Positions 6,439-12,519 are shown, counted from the stretch's first letter. The stretch: 17,051 nt of DNA from SYIM01 sp044359405 (GCA_044359405.1 JBIKMC010000043.1:1-17051), one strand, 5' to 3'. The notes: generated from the sequence alone by a model not told the origin. Numbers and translations: made by a program.

Positions 6439-8319
6439 ATGCGAACAATACGAATCGGCGGCGCGTCGGGCTTCTGGGGTGACACGGCGCTTGGGCCTGA
6501 GCAGCTGGTTTTTCAGGGCGATATTCAGTACCTGGTGTTTGACTATCTGGCCGAACTCACGCTGTCCATCATGGCGGCGCAGCGTGCGCGTGATGCAAAC
6601 GCCGGCTACGCGAGCGATTTCATCACGGTCACGATGAAGTCCCTGCTGCGCGAGATTCGCGGCCGAGGCATTCGCGTGGTGTCCAATGCGGGGGGTATGA
6701 ACCCGCTGGCCTGTCGCGATGCCCTGGCGGCTTTGGCCGCCGAGCAGGGTGTGGCACTGCGTATTGGTGTCGTCATGGGAGATGATCAGCGGTCGGTCAT
6801 CGATGCGCTACGGGCTCGTGATGTCCGTGAGATGCACACGCAAGAGCCATTGCCCGCGCGTGTAGCCAGTGCCAATGCCTACCTGGGGGCAGTACCCATC
6901 GCCCGGGCGCTGGATGCAGGGTGCGACGTGGTCATCACCGGCCGATGCGTCGATTCTGCCGTCACGCTGGGCGTGCTCATGCACGAGTTCGGTTGGGGCA
7001 GCGATGCCTTAGATCTTCTGGCTCAGGGAACACTCGCCGGTCATCTGATTGAATGCGGCGCCCAATGTACAGGCGGATTGTTCACTGACTGGCAGGCGGT
7101 ACCCGACTGGGCCCATATCGGTTTTCCGATTGCGCAGGTGCGCGCGGATGGTGTCTTTGAGATCACCAAACCACCCGCGACCGGCGGCCTTCTCAGCGTT
7201 GAGACGGTCGCCGAACAGTTGGTGTATGAGATCGCCGACCCCAGGGCCTATGTGGTTCCCGACGTCACCTGTGACTTCAGCAGGGTGCGAATCGAGAGTG
7301 CGGGCACTGACCGGGTTCGGGTCAGTGGGGCACGAGGGTTTGCGGCACCCGACATGCTTAAGCTCAGCATCACATATATGGATGGGTATCGAAATACAGC
7401 ATTTCTCGTGATCGCGGGTGAAGCGGCTGCGCTCAAGGCGCGTCGCACGGCACAGGCCATCTTCGCGCGGGTGCATGGAATGCTGTTGGCTCGTGGTCTT
7501 GCTCCTTTGTCGGATACGCATGTCGAAGTGTTGGGCGCGGAAGACATGTACGGCGATCACGCGCGACCTGATGCGCGCGAGGTGGTGCTGAAGATGGCGG
7601 CGCGCAGCCACTCGCGTGACAGTCTTGAACTGTTTGCGCGTGAGTTCGCGCCCGCGGTCACCTCGATGTCGCCCGGTACCTGCGGACTGACGGGCGGGCG
7701 GCCATCCCCAACACCGGTGATTCGGCTGTTTTCCTGTCTGATCCGCCGTGATGAAGTGTCGGCCTGCGTGCATATCGACGATCAGGTGTTGAGCGTCGCT
7801 GATGTGCCCGGAACGTCTGTGCAGCCAGGGCATTTACCCGGGGTGGCAACCCGGCCCGACGTGTCTGAGCAGCCTGTTTGGGAGGCGCCGCAGCTTCAGA
7901 AGGTCCAACAAAATCCGTCAGTGCGGGTCTACGCTGATGAGTTACCTGAGCCATGGGTCGAGGTACCACTGATCGATCTTGCGCTTGGCCGCTCAGGCGA
8001 TAAGGGCAACATCGTCAATATCGGCATCATCGCGCGAAAACCAGAGTACCTGCCCGCGTTGTCGAACTGGCTCACTCCTGCCCGAGTGGCCGCCTGGTTT
8101 GAGCATCGCCATCCGGTGCGCGTTGAGCGTTTTGATCTTCCGGGTATCGGTGCCATGAACTTTGTGCTGCACGGCGTATTGGGCGGTGGCGGCATGGCCT
8201 CGCTGCATACTGACGCATTGGGCAAGGCCTACGCTCAGATTCTGCTGAGCATGCCGGTCAAGGTGCCGGCCGGCGGTTGGCGCCCCCGACACGAATCGAA
8301 CGTGCGACCCTCCCCTTAG
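6439..8319 (+). CDS. AtuA family protein (DUF1446) with C-terminal AtuA-like domain
   Basis: A 626-residue protein of the acyclic terpene utilisation AtuA family. The start at ATG 6439 is chosen because the protein then opens with RTIRIGGASGFWGDT, the typical family N-terminus, and AGGAGG (6431-6436) precedes it, though only 2 bases away. The large N-terminal domain (about 1-450) contains VVSNAGGMNPLACRDAL (residues about 80-96) and DVVITGRCVDSAVTLG; a smaller C-terminal domain (about 507-612) contains LIDLALGRSGDKGN. In Pseudomonas the family founder lies in the geraniol/citronellol operon next to geranyl-CoA carboxylase; its exact biochemical role is not established as far as I know. Here it faces an acyl-CoA carboxylase operon, so it probably serves the same pathway. 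The last 13 residues, WRPRHESNVRPSP, are read from the antisense of a tRNA-Arg gene, so the natural end of the family fold is near residue 613. Confidence 0.88.
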   Translation: MRTIRIGGASGFWGDTALGPEQLVFQGDIQYLVFDYLAELTLSIMAAQRARDANAGYASDFITVTMKSLLREIRGRGIRVVSNAGGMNPLACRDALAALAAEQGVALRIGVVMGDDQRSVIDALRARDVREMHTQEPLPARVASANAYLGAVPIARALDAGCDVVITGRCVDSAVTLGVLMHEFGWGSDALDLLAQGTLAGHLIECGAQCTGGLFTDWQAVPDWAHIGFPIAQVRADGVFEITKPPATGGLLSVETVAEQLVYEIADPRAYVVPDVTCDFSRVRIESAGTDRVRVSGARGFAAPDMLKLSITYMDGYRNTAFLVIAGEAAALKARRTAQAIFARVHGMLLARGLAPLSDTHVEVLGAEDMYGDHARPDAREVVLKMAARSHSRDSLELFAREFAPAVTSMSPGTCGLTGGRPSPTPVIRLFSCLIRRDEVSACVHIDDQVLSVADVPGTSVQPGHLPGVATRPDVSEQPVWEAPQLQKVQQNPSVRVYADELPEPWVEVPLIDLALGRSGDKGNIVNIGIIARKPEYLPALSNWLTPARVAAWFEHRHPVRVERFDLPGIGAMNFVLHGVLGGGGMASLHTDALGKAYAQILLSMPVKVPAGGWRPRHESNVRPSP

Positions 8320-8353
8320 GAGGGGGATGCTCTATCCACTGAGCTACGGGGGC
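8278..8353 (-). tRNA. tRNA-Arg (anticodon CCU)
   Basis: The minus strand folds into a complete cloverleaf: acceptor GCCCCCG (8353-8347) pairing with CGGGGGC (8288-8282), D arm GCTC/GAGC, anticodon stem TCCCC/GGGGA with loop CTCCTAA (anticodon CCT, reading AGG), T arm GCACG-TTCGATT-CGTGT, discriminator G, and an encoded CCA at 8280-8278. The variable region is short, as in class I tRNAs. The gene starts one base after the eamA stop and its 3' part overlaps the end of the AtuA gene on the other strand. Confidence 0.96.
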
Positions 8354-8354
8354 G

Positions 8355-9275
8355 TCAGTGGGATTCTACCCGGCGCCGCGCCAGCCGTGCTTCGGCCAAC
8401 ATTGAGGCGATGCCGCTGAGGCAGATGATGGCGATGCCAAGCCCGCCAATCGCGCCAGGTAGATCGTCAAAGAAAATCCAGCCCGCCGCGGTGGCCCAGA
8501 CTACCTGCAGAAACAGGAGCGGGGCGATATACGACGCACTCGACCAGTAGTAGGCGCGCGCAAGACAAAGCTGACTGATGGTGCCGCAGACGCCGATGGC
8601 GAATAACTGCGTCCACATCGTGGCGGTGTACTGCTGGGGCCATCCACCCCATATCGGCATCAGGGGCAGGGTGGCGGCTGAGACGACAGAGCCCACCAGA
8701 GCCGTGATCAGCACTGTCGTTGTGGTGCTTTCAGTGCGCAGCGAGGATAGTTTTCGGGTGAGCAGTTGAAAGACGATGCTGCAGGCGACCGTGATGAGGG
8801 CGAAGCCCACACCCAACATGTTGAGGTTGGCCCCGGGACGCACGATGAGCAGCATGCCCAGAAAGCCACCCGCCGCACCCATCCAGCGCCACAGGGTTAC
8901 ATGCTCACCCAGGGTTGGGCCCGCCAGCAGCATGACGAAGAAGGGCGTGATGAAGGCAATGGCGGTGGCTTCAGCCTGGGGCAGATAGCCCAGAGCGGTA
9001 AAAAAACTGAGCGTGAATCCGGTGAGCATGAGGCCGCGAATGATCTGCAACCATGGCCTGTGCGTTCGCATGAGCGAGGCACCCATCATCGGGCCAAAAA
9101 TAAGAATCATCAGCACGGCGTGTACGAGATGTCGGGCAAAGGAAATCAGCGGGGCACCCATGTCAGCGGCCAGTGACTTGCCGATCGAGTCCATCAGGAC
9201 GAAGAAAATGTGTCCTACAAAGAGAAAACCGAAGGCACGTAAGGGCCGCACGTTGGTGACGGCCCCGCTCGTCAT
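8355..9275 (-). CDS. DMT superfamily transporter (EamA family)
   Basis: A 306-residue inner-membrane protein with about ten hydrophobic segments in two EamA repeats (roughly residues 14-146 and 158-293). The first repeat ends with the typical run YLPQAEATAIAFITPFFVML and later GGFLGMLLIVRPG. Family members are mostly exporters of metabolites, amino acids, nucleobase-like compounds or drugs; the substrate cannot be read from sequence. The start ATG (9275-9273) overlaps the folA stop in ATGA, so the two are probably translated together. The stop TGA at 8357-8355 is one base from the tRNA-Arg gene. The link with folA and thyA suggests a folate- or nucleotide-related substrate, but this is speculative. 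Confidence 0.87.
   Translation of the reverse strand: MTSGAVTNVRPLRAFGFLFVGHIFFVLMDSIGKSLAADMGAPLISFARHLVHAVLMILIFGPMMGASLMRTHRPWLQIIRGLMLTGFTLSFFTALGYLPQAEATAIAFITPFFVMLLAGPTLGEHVTLWRWMGAAGGFLGMLLIVRPGANLNMLGVGFALITVACSIVFQLLTRKLSSLRTESTTTTVLITALVGSVVSAATLPLMPIWGGWPQQYTATMWTQLFAIGVCGTISQLCLARAYYWSSASYIAPLLFLQVVWATAAGWIFFDDLPGAIGGLGIAIICLSGIASMLAEARLARRRVESH
8363..8368 (-). promoter_or_regulatory. -10 element candidate for tRNA-Arg inside the end of eamA
   Basis: TAGAAT (minus strand, 8368-8363) differs from the consensus -10 in one base and lies 9 bases before the tRNA 5' end, so a transcript would start only 2-3 bases ahead of the mature tRNA. No good -35 box is visible. If not used, the tRNA must be cut from the thyA-folA-eamA transcript. 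Confidence 0.3.
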
Positions 9276-9790
9276 GCTGAGATGCCCTCGCTCGCGGCGG
9301 CAGCCTGAACGCGACGCTGATAGTGGCTGATGCGATAGCGCAGCCCGTCGGCCGACTCAAAAGCGGCGCTGTACGTCTGCTGCCACGATCGTTCATCCAG
9401 GGGCGCGAAGAACGCATCGCCTGAGGGTGTGATGTCGATCTCGGTAATGATGGCGCGGCCTGCACGATCCAGTGCCTGTCGGTAGACCTCGTCGCCGCCG
9501 GCGATGAACAATTCCGCGTCACCGGCGCAGCGCGCAATGGCTTCGTCCAGTGAACCGACCCGTTCGCAACCGGCTGCCTGCCAGTCGGGCTGGCGGCTCA
9601 GTACCAGATTGCGGCGTCCCGGCAGTGGACGGCCAATGGACTCGTAGGTGCGACGCCCCATCAACACGGTATGCCCAAGGGTGGTGGCCTTGAAGTGCCT
9701 GAGGTCTTCGGGCAGTCGCCAGGGCAGTGCGTTGTTGGCGCCAATCACGCCATTGGCGGCGCGGGCGACGATGAGAGTGACGCGGGGCAT
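9272..9790 (-). CDS. folA: Dihydrofolate reductase
   Basis: A 172-residue enzyme that reduces dihydrofolate to tetrahydrofolate with NADPH, recycling the dihydrofolate made by thymidylate synthase. The start ATG 9790-9788 gives PRVTLIVARAANGVIGANN, the standard N-terminus; an upstream in-frame ATG at 9835 would add 15 unrelated residues over the intergenic hairpin. Motifs: PWRLPEDLRHFK (residues 23-34) with catalytic Asp29 (Asp27 in E. coli), MGRRTYESIGRPLPGR, and the cofactor-binding FIAGGDEVYRQAL. Length is close to the 159-residue E. coli protein with about 12 extra residues at the Ala-rich C-terminus. Only a weak ribosome site is seen. It lies 50 bases after thyA and overlaps the exporter gene by 4 bases. 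It looks like the chromosomal housekeeping enzyme; I see nothing pointing to a trimethoprim-resistance dfr cassette. Confidence 0.95.
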   Translation of the reverse strand: MPRVTLIVARAANGVIGANNALPWRLPEDLRHFKATTLGHTVLMGRRTYESIGRPLPGRRNLVLSRQPDWQAAGCERVGSLDEAIARCAGDAELFIAGGDEVYRQALDRAGRAIITEIDITPSGDAFFAPLDERSWQQTYSAAFESADGLRYRISHYQRRVQAAAASEGISA

Positions 9791-9806
9791 GATGCCCGCG
9801 ATTATC

Positions 9807-9831
9807 CACGACCTGTCAGCGGCAGGGCGTG
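9807..9831 (-). other. Intercistronic hairpin between thyA and folA
   Basis: On the minus strand CACG-C-CCTG (9831-9823) pairs with CAGG-T-CGTG (9815-9807) across a 7-base loop, giving two 4-bp helices separated by one C/T mismatch. It fills the middle of the 50-base thyA-folA gap, just upstream of GATAATCGCGGGC and the folA start. It could slow transcription, protect or process the mRNA, or be chance in GC-rich DNA. Confidence 0.35.
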
Positions 9832-9840
9832 GCAACCGGC

Positions 9841-10635
9841 TTAAACCGCAACGGGCGCTTTGATGTGCGGGTGCGACTGGTAGTCAACGATTTCAAAATC
9901 GTCAAATCGGTAATCGAAGAGCGTGTTTGGGCGACGGTGAATGACCAGGCGGGGCAGGGGGTAAGGTTCGCGAGACAGCTGCAACCGTGCCTGTTCGAGG
10001 TGATTGGTGTAAAGGTGACAGTCACCGCCCGTCCAGACAAACTCGCCAACCTGGAGGTCGCACTGCTGAGCCACCAAATGAGTGAGCAGCGCGTAAGAGG
10101 CGATGTTGAAGGGAACACCCAGGAAGATATCGGCGCTGCGCTGATACATCTGGCACGAAAGGCGACCCCCCGCTACGTAAAACTGAAAAAAAGCGTGGCA
10201 CGGCGCAAGGGCCATTCGGGGCAGGTCAGATACATTCCAGGCGGACACAATCAGGCGGCGTGAATCGGGGTCTTGACGAATTCGCTTCACGACGTCGGCC
10301 ATCTGGTCGATGTGCTGGCCATCGGGGCTTGACCAGTGGCGCCACTGGTAACCGTAGATGGGTCCCAGTTCGCCGTTCTCATCGGCCCATTCGTCCCAGA
10401 TGCTGACACCGTTTTCGCGCAGGTAGGCGGTATTGGTCGCACCCTGAAGAAACCACAGCAGCTCATGCACGATCGAGCGCAGGTGCAGTTTCTTGGTGGT
10501 CACCAGCGGGAACCCTTCCTGCAGATCGAAACGCATTTGCCAGCCGAACACGGACAGCGTGCCGGTGCCGGTGCGGTCAGACTTGGGCGTCCCCTTATCG
10601 AGCACGTGACGCATCAGGTCAAGGTAGGCCTTCAC
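9841..10635 (-). CDS. thyA: Thymidylate synthase
   Basis: A 264-residue enzyme, the same length as E. coli ThyA, that methylates dUMP to dTMP using methylenetetrahydrofolate and releases dihydrofolate. Arg21 in SDRTGTGT binds phosphate, the active-site nucleophile is Cys146 in ALAPCHAFFQFYV, and RSADIFLGVPFNIASYALL and the C-terminal HPHIKAPVAV are all present; no key residue is missing. Translation starts at GTG (10635-10633), not ATG: the following KAYLDLMRHVLD aligns with residues 2 onward of known ThyA and GAGGG (10649-10645) is 9 bases upstream. This start overlaps the tetR stop in GTGA. The gene is thus probably cotranscribed with tetR and with folA, which recycles its product. Confidence 0.97.
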   Translation of the reverse strand: MKAYLDLMRHVLDKGTPKSDRTGTGTLSVFGWQMRFDLQEGFPLVTTKKLHLRSIVHELLWFLQGATNTAYLRENGVSIWDEWADENGELGPIYGYQWRHWSSPDGQHIDQMADVVKRIRQDPDSRRLIVSAWNVSDLPRMALAPCHAFFQFYVAGGRLSCQMYQRSADIFLGVPFNIASYALLTHLVAQQCDLQVGEFVWTGGDCHLYTNHLEQARLQLSREPYPLPRLVIHRRPNTLFDYRFDDFEIVDYQSHPHIKAPVAV

Positions 10636-11306
10636 CGAGCCAGACCCTCAAACGTGGCCCCAACCATCTGCTCGATAATTTCCTCGTCCGAGAGTGTTCC
10701 GCCCGCGCGCAGGTATTCCAGTGTCGGGTCACAGCTGCGAGAGTAGAAGTGATACAGCAGGAACGCTTCACTGAAGCGGGCAGCGATATCCCCGTCGTCG
10801 CGGGCCTGACGGATGAGTTCGCCAAGGCGCTCGGACACATCCATCAGCAGATTCACGTACTCGCGATTTCGGGTGAGCGATTCGCGCAGCGGCTGGCTGG
10901 TGGAGGGCAGGTGCGGTACACCGCCGGCCATGCGCTCACGCAGAATCCATTCTAAGAGCGCACGCAGGCGCGCAACAGCGGGTAGGTCGAGCGGCAGCGC
11001 GCCCAGTGCGTCGCCGGTTCGGCGCAACAATCGCAGCATGACGGCCGCCGCCAGAGTCTCTTTTGAAGCGAAATGCTTGTAAAGGCTTCCTTTGGCGATA
11101 CCGACCTCAGCGGCGATGTCGTCCATGGCCATGAGCTCGTAGCCCTTGTCGGCCAGCAGCCGATTGGTGGCATCGAGAATGGCCTCTTCGCGAATTTCAA
11201 ACTGGGTCTCGCGGAACGATTTTCGCGGTGCTGCGTTGCCGGTTCGCGCGCTGGCCCGCTCGGAGGCGGCGCGCTCGGATGAAGGCTCTGAGTGGGCGTA
11301 GCTCAA
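10632..11306 (-). CDS. TetR/AcrR family transcriptional regulator
   Basis: A dimeric DNA-binding repressor type protein, up to 224 residues. The helix-turn-helix region is clear: AILDATNRLLADKGYE (43-57) then MDDIAAEVGIAKGSLYKHFASKETL (about 61-85, with the KGSLYKHFASKE recognition segment). The C-terminal part is a helical ligand-binding domain of unknown specificity. The only canonical in-frame start before the DNA-binding domain is TTG at 11306, without a clear ribosome site; it adds about 34 Ser/Ala/Arg/Glu-rich residues ahead of the domain, so the true start may be a rare codon further in. Its stop overlaps the thyA GTG (GTGA), so it is likely the first gene of a tetR-thyA-folA-eamA operon and may regulate itself. 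Inverted repeats upstream at 11337-11377 are candidate binding sites. Effector unknown. Confidence 0.88.
   Translation of the reverse strand: MSYAHSEPSSERAASERASARTGNAAPRKSFRETQFEIREEAILDATNRLLADKGYELMAMDDIAAEVGIAKGSLYKHFASKETLAAAVMLRLLRRTGDALGALPLDLPAVARLRALLEWILRERMAGGVPHLPSTSQPLRESLTRNREYVNLLMDVSERLGELIRQARDDGDIAARFSEAFLLYHFYSRSCDPTLEYLRAGGTLSDEEIIEQMVGATFEGLAR
10645..10649 (-). promoter_or_regulatory. Ribosome binding site deciding the thyA GTG start
   Basis: GAGGG on the minus strand, 9 bases before GTG 10635-10633 and inside the last codons of tetR. Together with protein homology it fixes the unusual GTG start of thyA. Confidence 0.6.
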
Positions 11307-11336
11307 GGTTCGGTGCTCGTGTTACTGATTGTTGAC

Positions 11337-11358
11337 CAGACGTAAACCTGCCGGTCTG
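11337..11358. promoter_or_regulatory. Inverted repeat CAGAC-N12-GTCTG, candidate TetR operator
   Basis: CAGAC (11337-11341) and GTCTG (11354-11358) are exact inverted arms 12 bases apart, a 22-bp span typical of TetR-family sites, 31 bases upstream of the tetR start. Short arms can occur by chance. Confidence 0.3.
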
Positions 11359-11361
11359 TTC

Positions 11362-11377
11362 ATGACTCTTCGGTCAT
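11362..11377. promoter_or_regulatory. Inverted repeat ATGAC-N6-GTCAT, candidate TetR operator
   Basis: ATGAC (11362-11366) and GTCAT (11373-11377) form a 16-bp inverted repeat 3 bases from the previous one. It lies between the TACAAT -10 candidate (minus strand, 11395-11390) and the tetR start, where a repressor would block transcription. Confidence 0.3.
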
Positions 11378-11389
11378 CGCAAGCGCTGA

Positions 11390-11395
11390 ATTGTA
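11390..11395 (-). promoter_or_regulatory. -10 element candidate for the tetR-thyA operon
   Basis: TACAAT on the minus strand, one base from consensus, would start a transcript about 77 bases before the tetR TTG. No -35 box is recognisable 16-18 bases upstream, so this is weak. Confidence 0.28.
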
Positions 11396-11413
11396 GCCTC
11401 AGGAGCCCGAAAA

Positions 11414-11478
11414 CGCGTGAGCCAGCGTGAAACCGGGGGTTATTCGAGCCTGTTCGACCGAATCTGCTGGCTCGCGCG
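11414..11478 (-). terminator. Long inverted repeat after gspC, possible terminator
   Basis: CGCGTGAGCCAGC (11414-11426) and GCTGGCTCGCGCG (11466-11478) form a 13-bp inverted repeat with a single non-Watson-Crick position, enclosing 39 bases. A nested 5-bp repeat, ATTCG (11442-11446) with CGAAT (11459-11463), lies inside. On the minus strand the repeat begins 2 bases after the gspC stop and is followed at once by TTTTCGGG. This looks like a structured terminator separating gspC from tetR, though the loop is large and the T-run short. Confidence 0.45.
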
Positions 11479-11480
11479 GC

Positions 11481-11990
11481 TTAGCGGCCGTTGCTGATGC
11501 CCTGGATGGGTGGTCTGGGGCTGACGCTACCGCTGGCCGCCGCCGGTCGTTCGGGCGCGGGCAGCTCCAGGCCGGCACCGTCCGGCATAAAGCGAACACG
11601 GCGCGCGTCGATTGATCCGATACGCAGACCAGGTGCGACTTCATCGCCGACCCCGTAGGCCCGAGCGGGTTTGCCATCAAGCGACAGGATGGCGGCTGGG
11701 TTTCCCCGATCGGTGACGATGCCCAACACCTTCATGCCCGACAGGCGCGAGGCCTGCGCTGCGGGTGCGCGGGCAACCGGTTCGGCACCAAACAGATTGC
11801 GCGCGACGCTGATGTCGTTGGTATCGGCCAGGGCGGCAGTGGCGGGCGGCAGGGCGATCGGGGGCGCCGTAAGCGTGAGCCCCCAGTAGCCCGTGGTCGC
11901 ACCCAGCAGGGCAATCATGCCCAGGTTGACCAGGATCAGGGTCGGGCGAAATGATTGCCCGCTCGTACCGGTGAATCGCTTTAAACGCAT
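11481..11990 (-). CDS. gspC: Type II secretion system protein GspC (short form)
   Basis: A 169-residue bitopic inner-membrane protein that links the secretin GspD to the inner-membrane platform. A cytoplasmic start (residues 1-16), one membrane segment (about 17-38), then a periplasmic homology region (about 60-145) with ISVARNLFG, VLGIVTDRGNPAAILSLDGKPARAYGVGDEV and DARRVRFM, matching the T2SSC/PulC N-terminal domain. It ends in a Pro/Ala-rich tail and has no PDZ or coiled-coil domain, unlike the roughly 270-300-residue enterobacterial GspC. The start ATG 11990-11988 has no strong ribosome site. It is transcribed away from gspG with a shared 70-base upstream region. Identity rests on the domain pattern and on the adjoining gspG-N operon. 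Confidence 0.82.
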   Translation of the reverse strand: MRLKRFTGTSGQSFRPTLILVNLGMIALLGATTGYWGLTLTAPPIALPPATAALADTNDISVARNLFGAEPVARAPAAQASRLSGMKVLGIVTDRGNPAAILSLDGKPARAYGVGDEVAPGLRIGSIDARRVRFMPDGAGLELPAPERPAAASGSVSPRPPIQGISNGR

Positions 11991-12023
11991 ATGCAGCAGC
12001 CCAAACCCGTGGAATACGCGCTG

Positions 12024-12032
12024 CTATCATAG
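12024..12032. promoter_or_regulatory. Symmetric overlapping -10 element between gspC and gspG
   Basis: CTATCATAG is a palindrome around its central base. It offers TATCAT on the plus strand (12025-12030, preceded by TGC, an extended -10) and TATGAT on the minus strand (12031-12026). Predicted leaders are about 24 bases for gspG and 29 bases for gspC. Good -35 boxes are missing on both sides. Bacterial promoters with symmetric -10 boxes are known to fire in both directions. Confidence 0.38.
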
Positions 12033-12060
12033 GTCGGTTTCCTGGAGGAGTGCTGATCTG

Positions 12061-12519
12061 ATGCGTAATCTTGCTGGCCGGCCTGCGCGCCCCCGGGGGC
12101 TCAGGCAGGGGGGGTTCACCCTGATCGAGCTCATGGTGGTTATTGTTATTCTTGGAATTCTCGCCGCCATCGCGGTACCGCGCATCATGAGCAAGCCCGA
12201 TGAGGCGCGCGTCAAGGCCGCTCAGGCAGAAATCGCGCAGATCCTGCAGGCGCTTGACCTCTACCGCCTGGATAACCAGCGCTACCCAAGCACCGAGCAG
12301 GGCCTGGGATCTCTGGCCATCAAACCCAGCGCCGAGCCCGTGCCCGCCAACTGGAAGCCGTATCTTAAGCAGGCCCCGGTCGATCCCTGGGGTCGACCCT
12401 ATCAGTTCCTCAACCCTGGGGTTCGTGGCGAAATCGATGTATTCAGCCTGGGAGCGGACGGACAGACCGGCGGTGAAGGTGTCAATGCCGATATCGGCAA
12501 CTGGGCGCTCAACCGCTGA
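12061..12519 (+). CDS. gspG: Type II secretion system major pseudopilin GspG
   Basis: The 152-residue main subunit of the pseudopilus. ATG 12061 is preceded by GGAGGAG (12044-12050) 10 bases upstream. The type III signal peptide has an 18-residue leader ending in RQGG; prepilin peptidase should cut at Gly18/Phe19, giving FTLIELMVVIVILGILAAIA with the essential Glu5 (Glu23 of the precursor). The C-terminal half has the conserved YRLDNQRYPSTEQGL (68-82), DPWGRPYQ (108-115) and the calcium-loop region LGADGQTGGEG with Asp133 and Asp144 before IGNW. It is the first gene of gspG-H-I-J-K-L-M-N. The leader is a little longer than usual (6-8 residues in many species), with an Arg/Pro-rich start. Confidence 0.97.
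   Translation: MRNLAGRPARPRGLRQGGFTLIELMVVIVILGILAAIAVPRIMSKPDEARVKAAQAEIAQILQALDLYRLDNQRYPSTEQGLGSLAIKPSAEPVPANWKPYLKQAPVDPWGRPYQFLNPGVRGEIDVFSLGADGQTGGEGVNADIGNWALNR

Noticed and set aside
7009..7833. 274-codon open frame antisense to the AtuA gene
   Set aside because: His/Arg-rich product without any family resemblance; shadow of the coding strand.
8265..8274. GCCGGCCGGC palindrome just downstream of the tRNA as a terminator
   Set aside because: No loop and no T-run; it is in the AtuA coding sequence and expected from GC-rich codons.
8278..8353. tRNA gene as an attachment site for a genomic island
   Set aside because: No integrase and no direct repeat of the tRNA 3' end seen in the window; both flanks look like core genes.
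9272..9790. dfr-type trimethoprim resistance gene
   Set aside because: Pairing with thyA, absence of integron features and ordinary chromosomal-type motifs favour the housekeeping folA.
9796..9801. GATAAT box before folA as a promoter
   Set aside because: No -35 element at 16-18 bases (TTGCCA is 23 bases away), and the gap is short enough for cotranscription with thyA.
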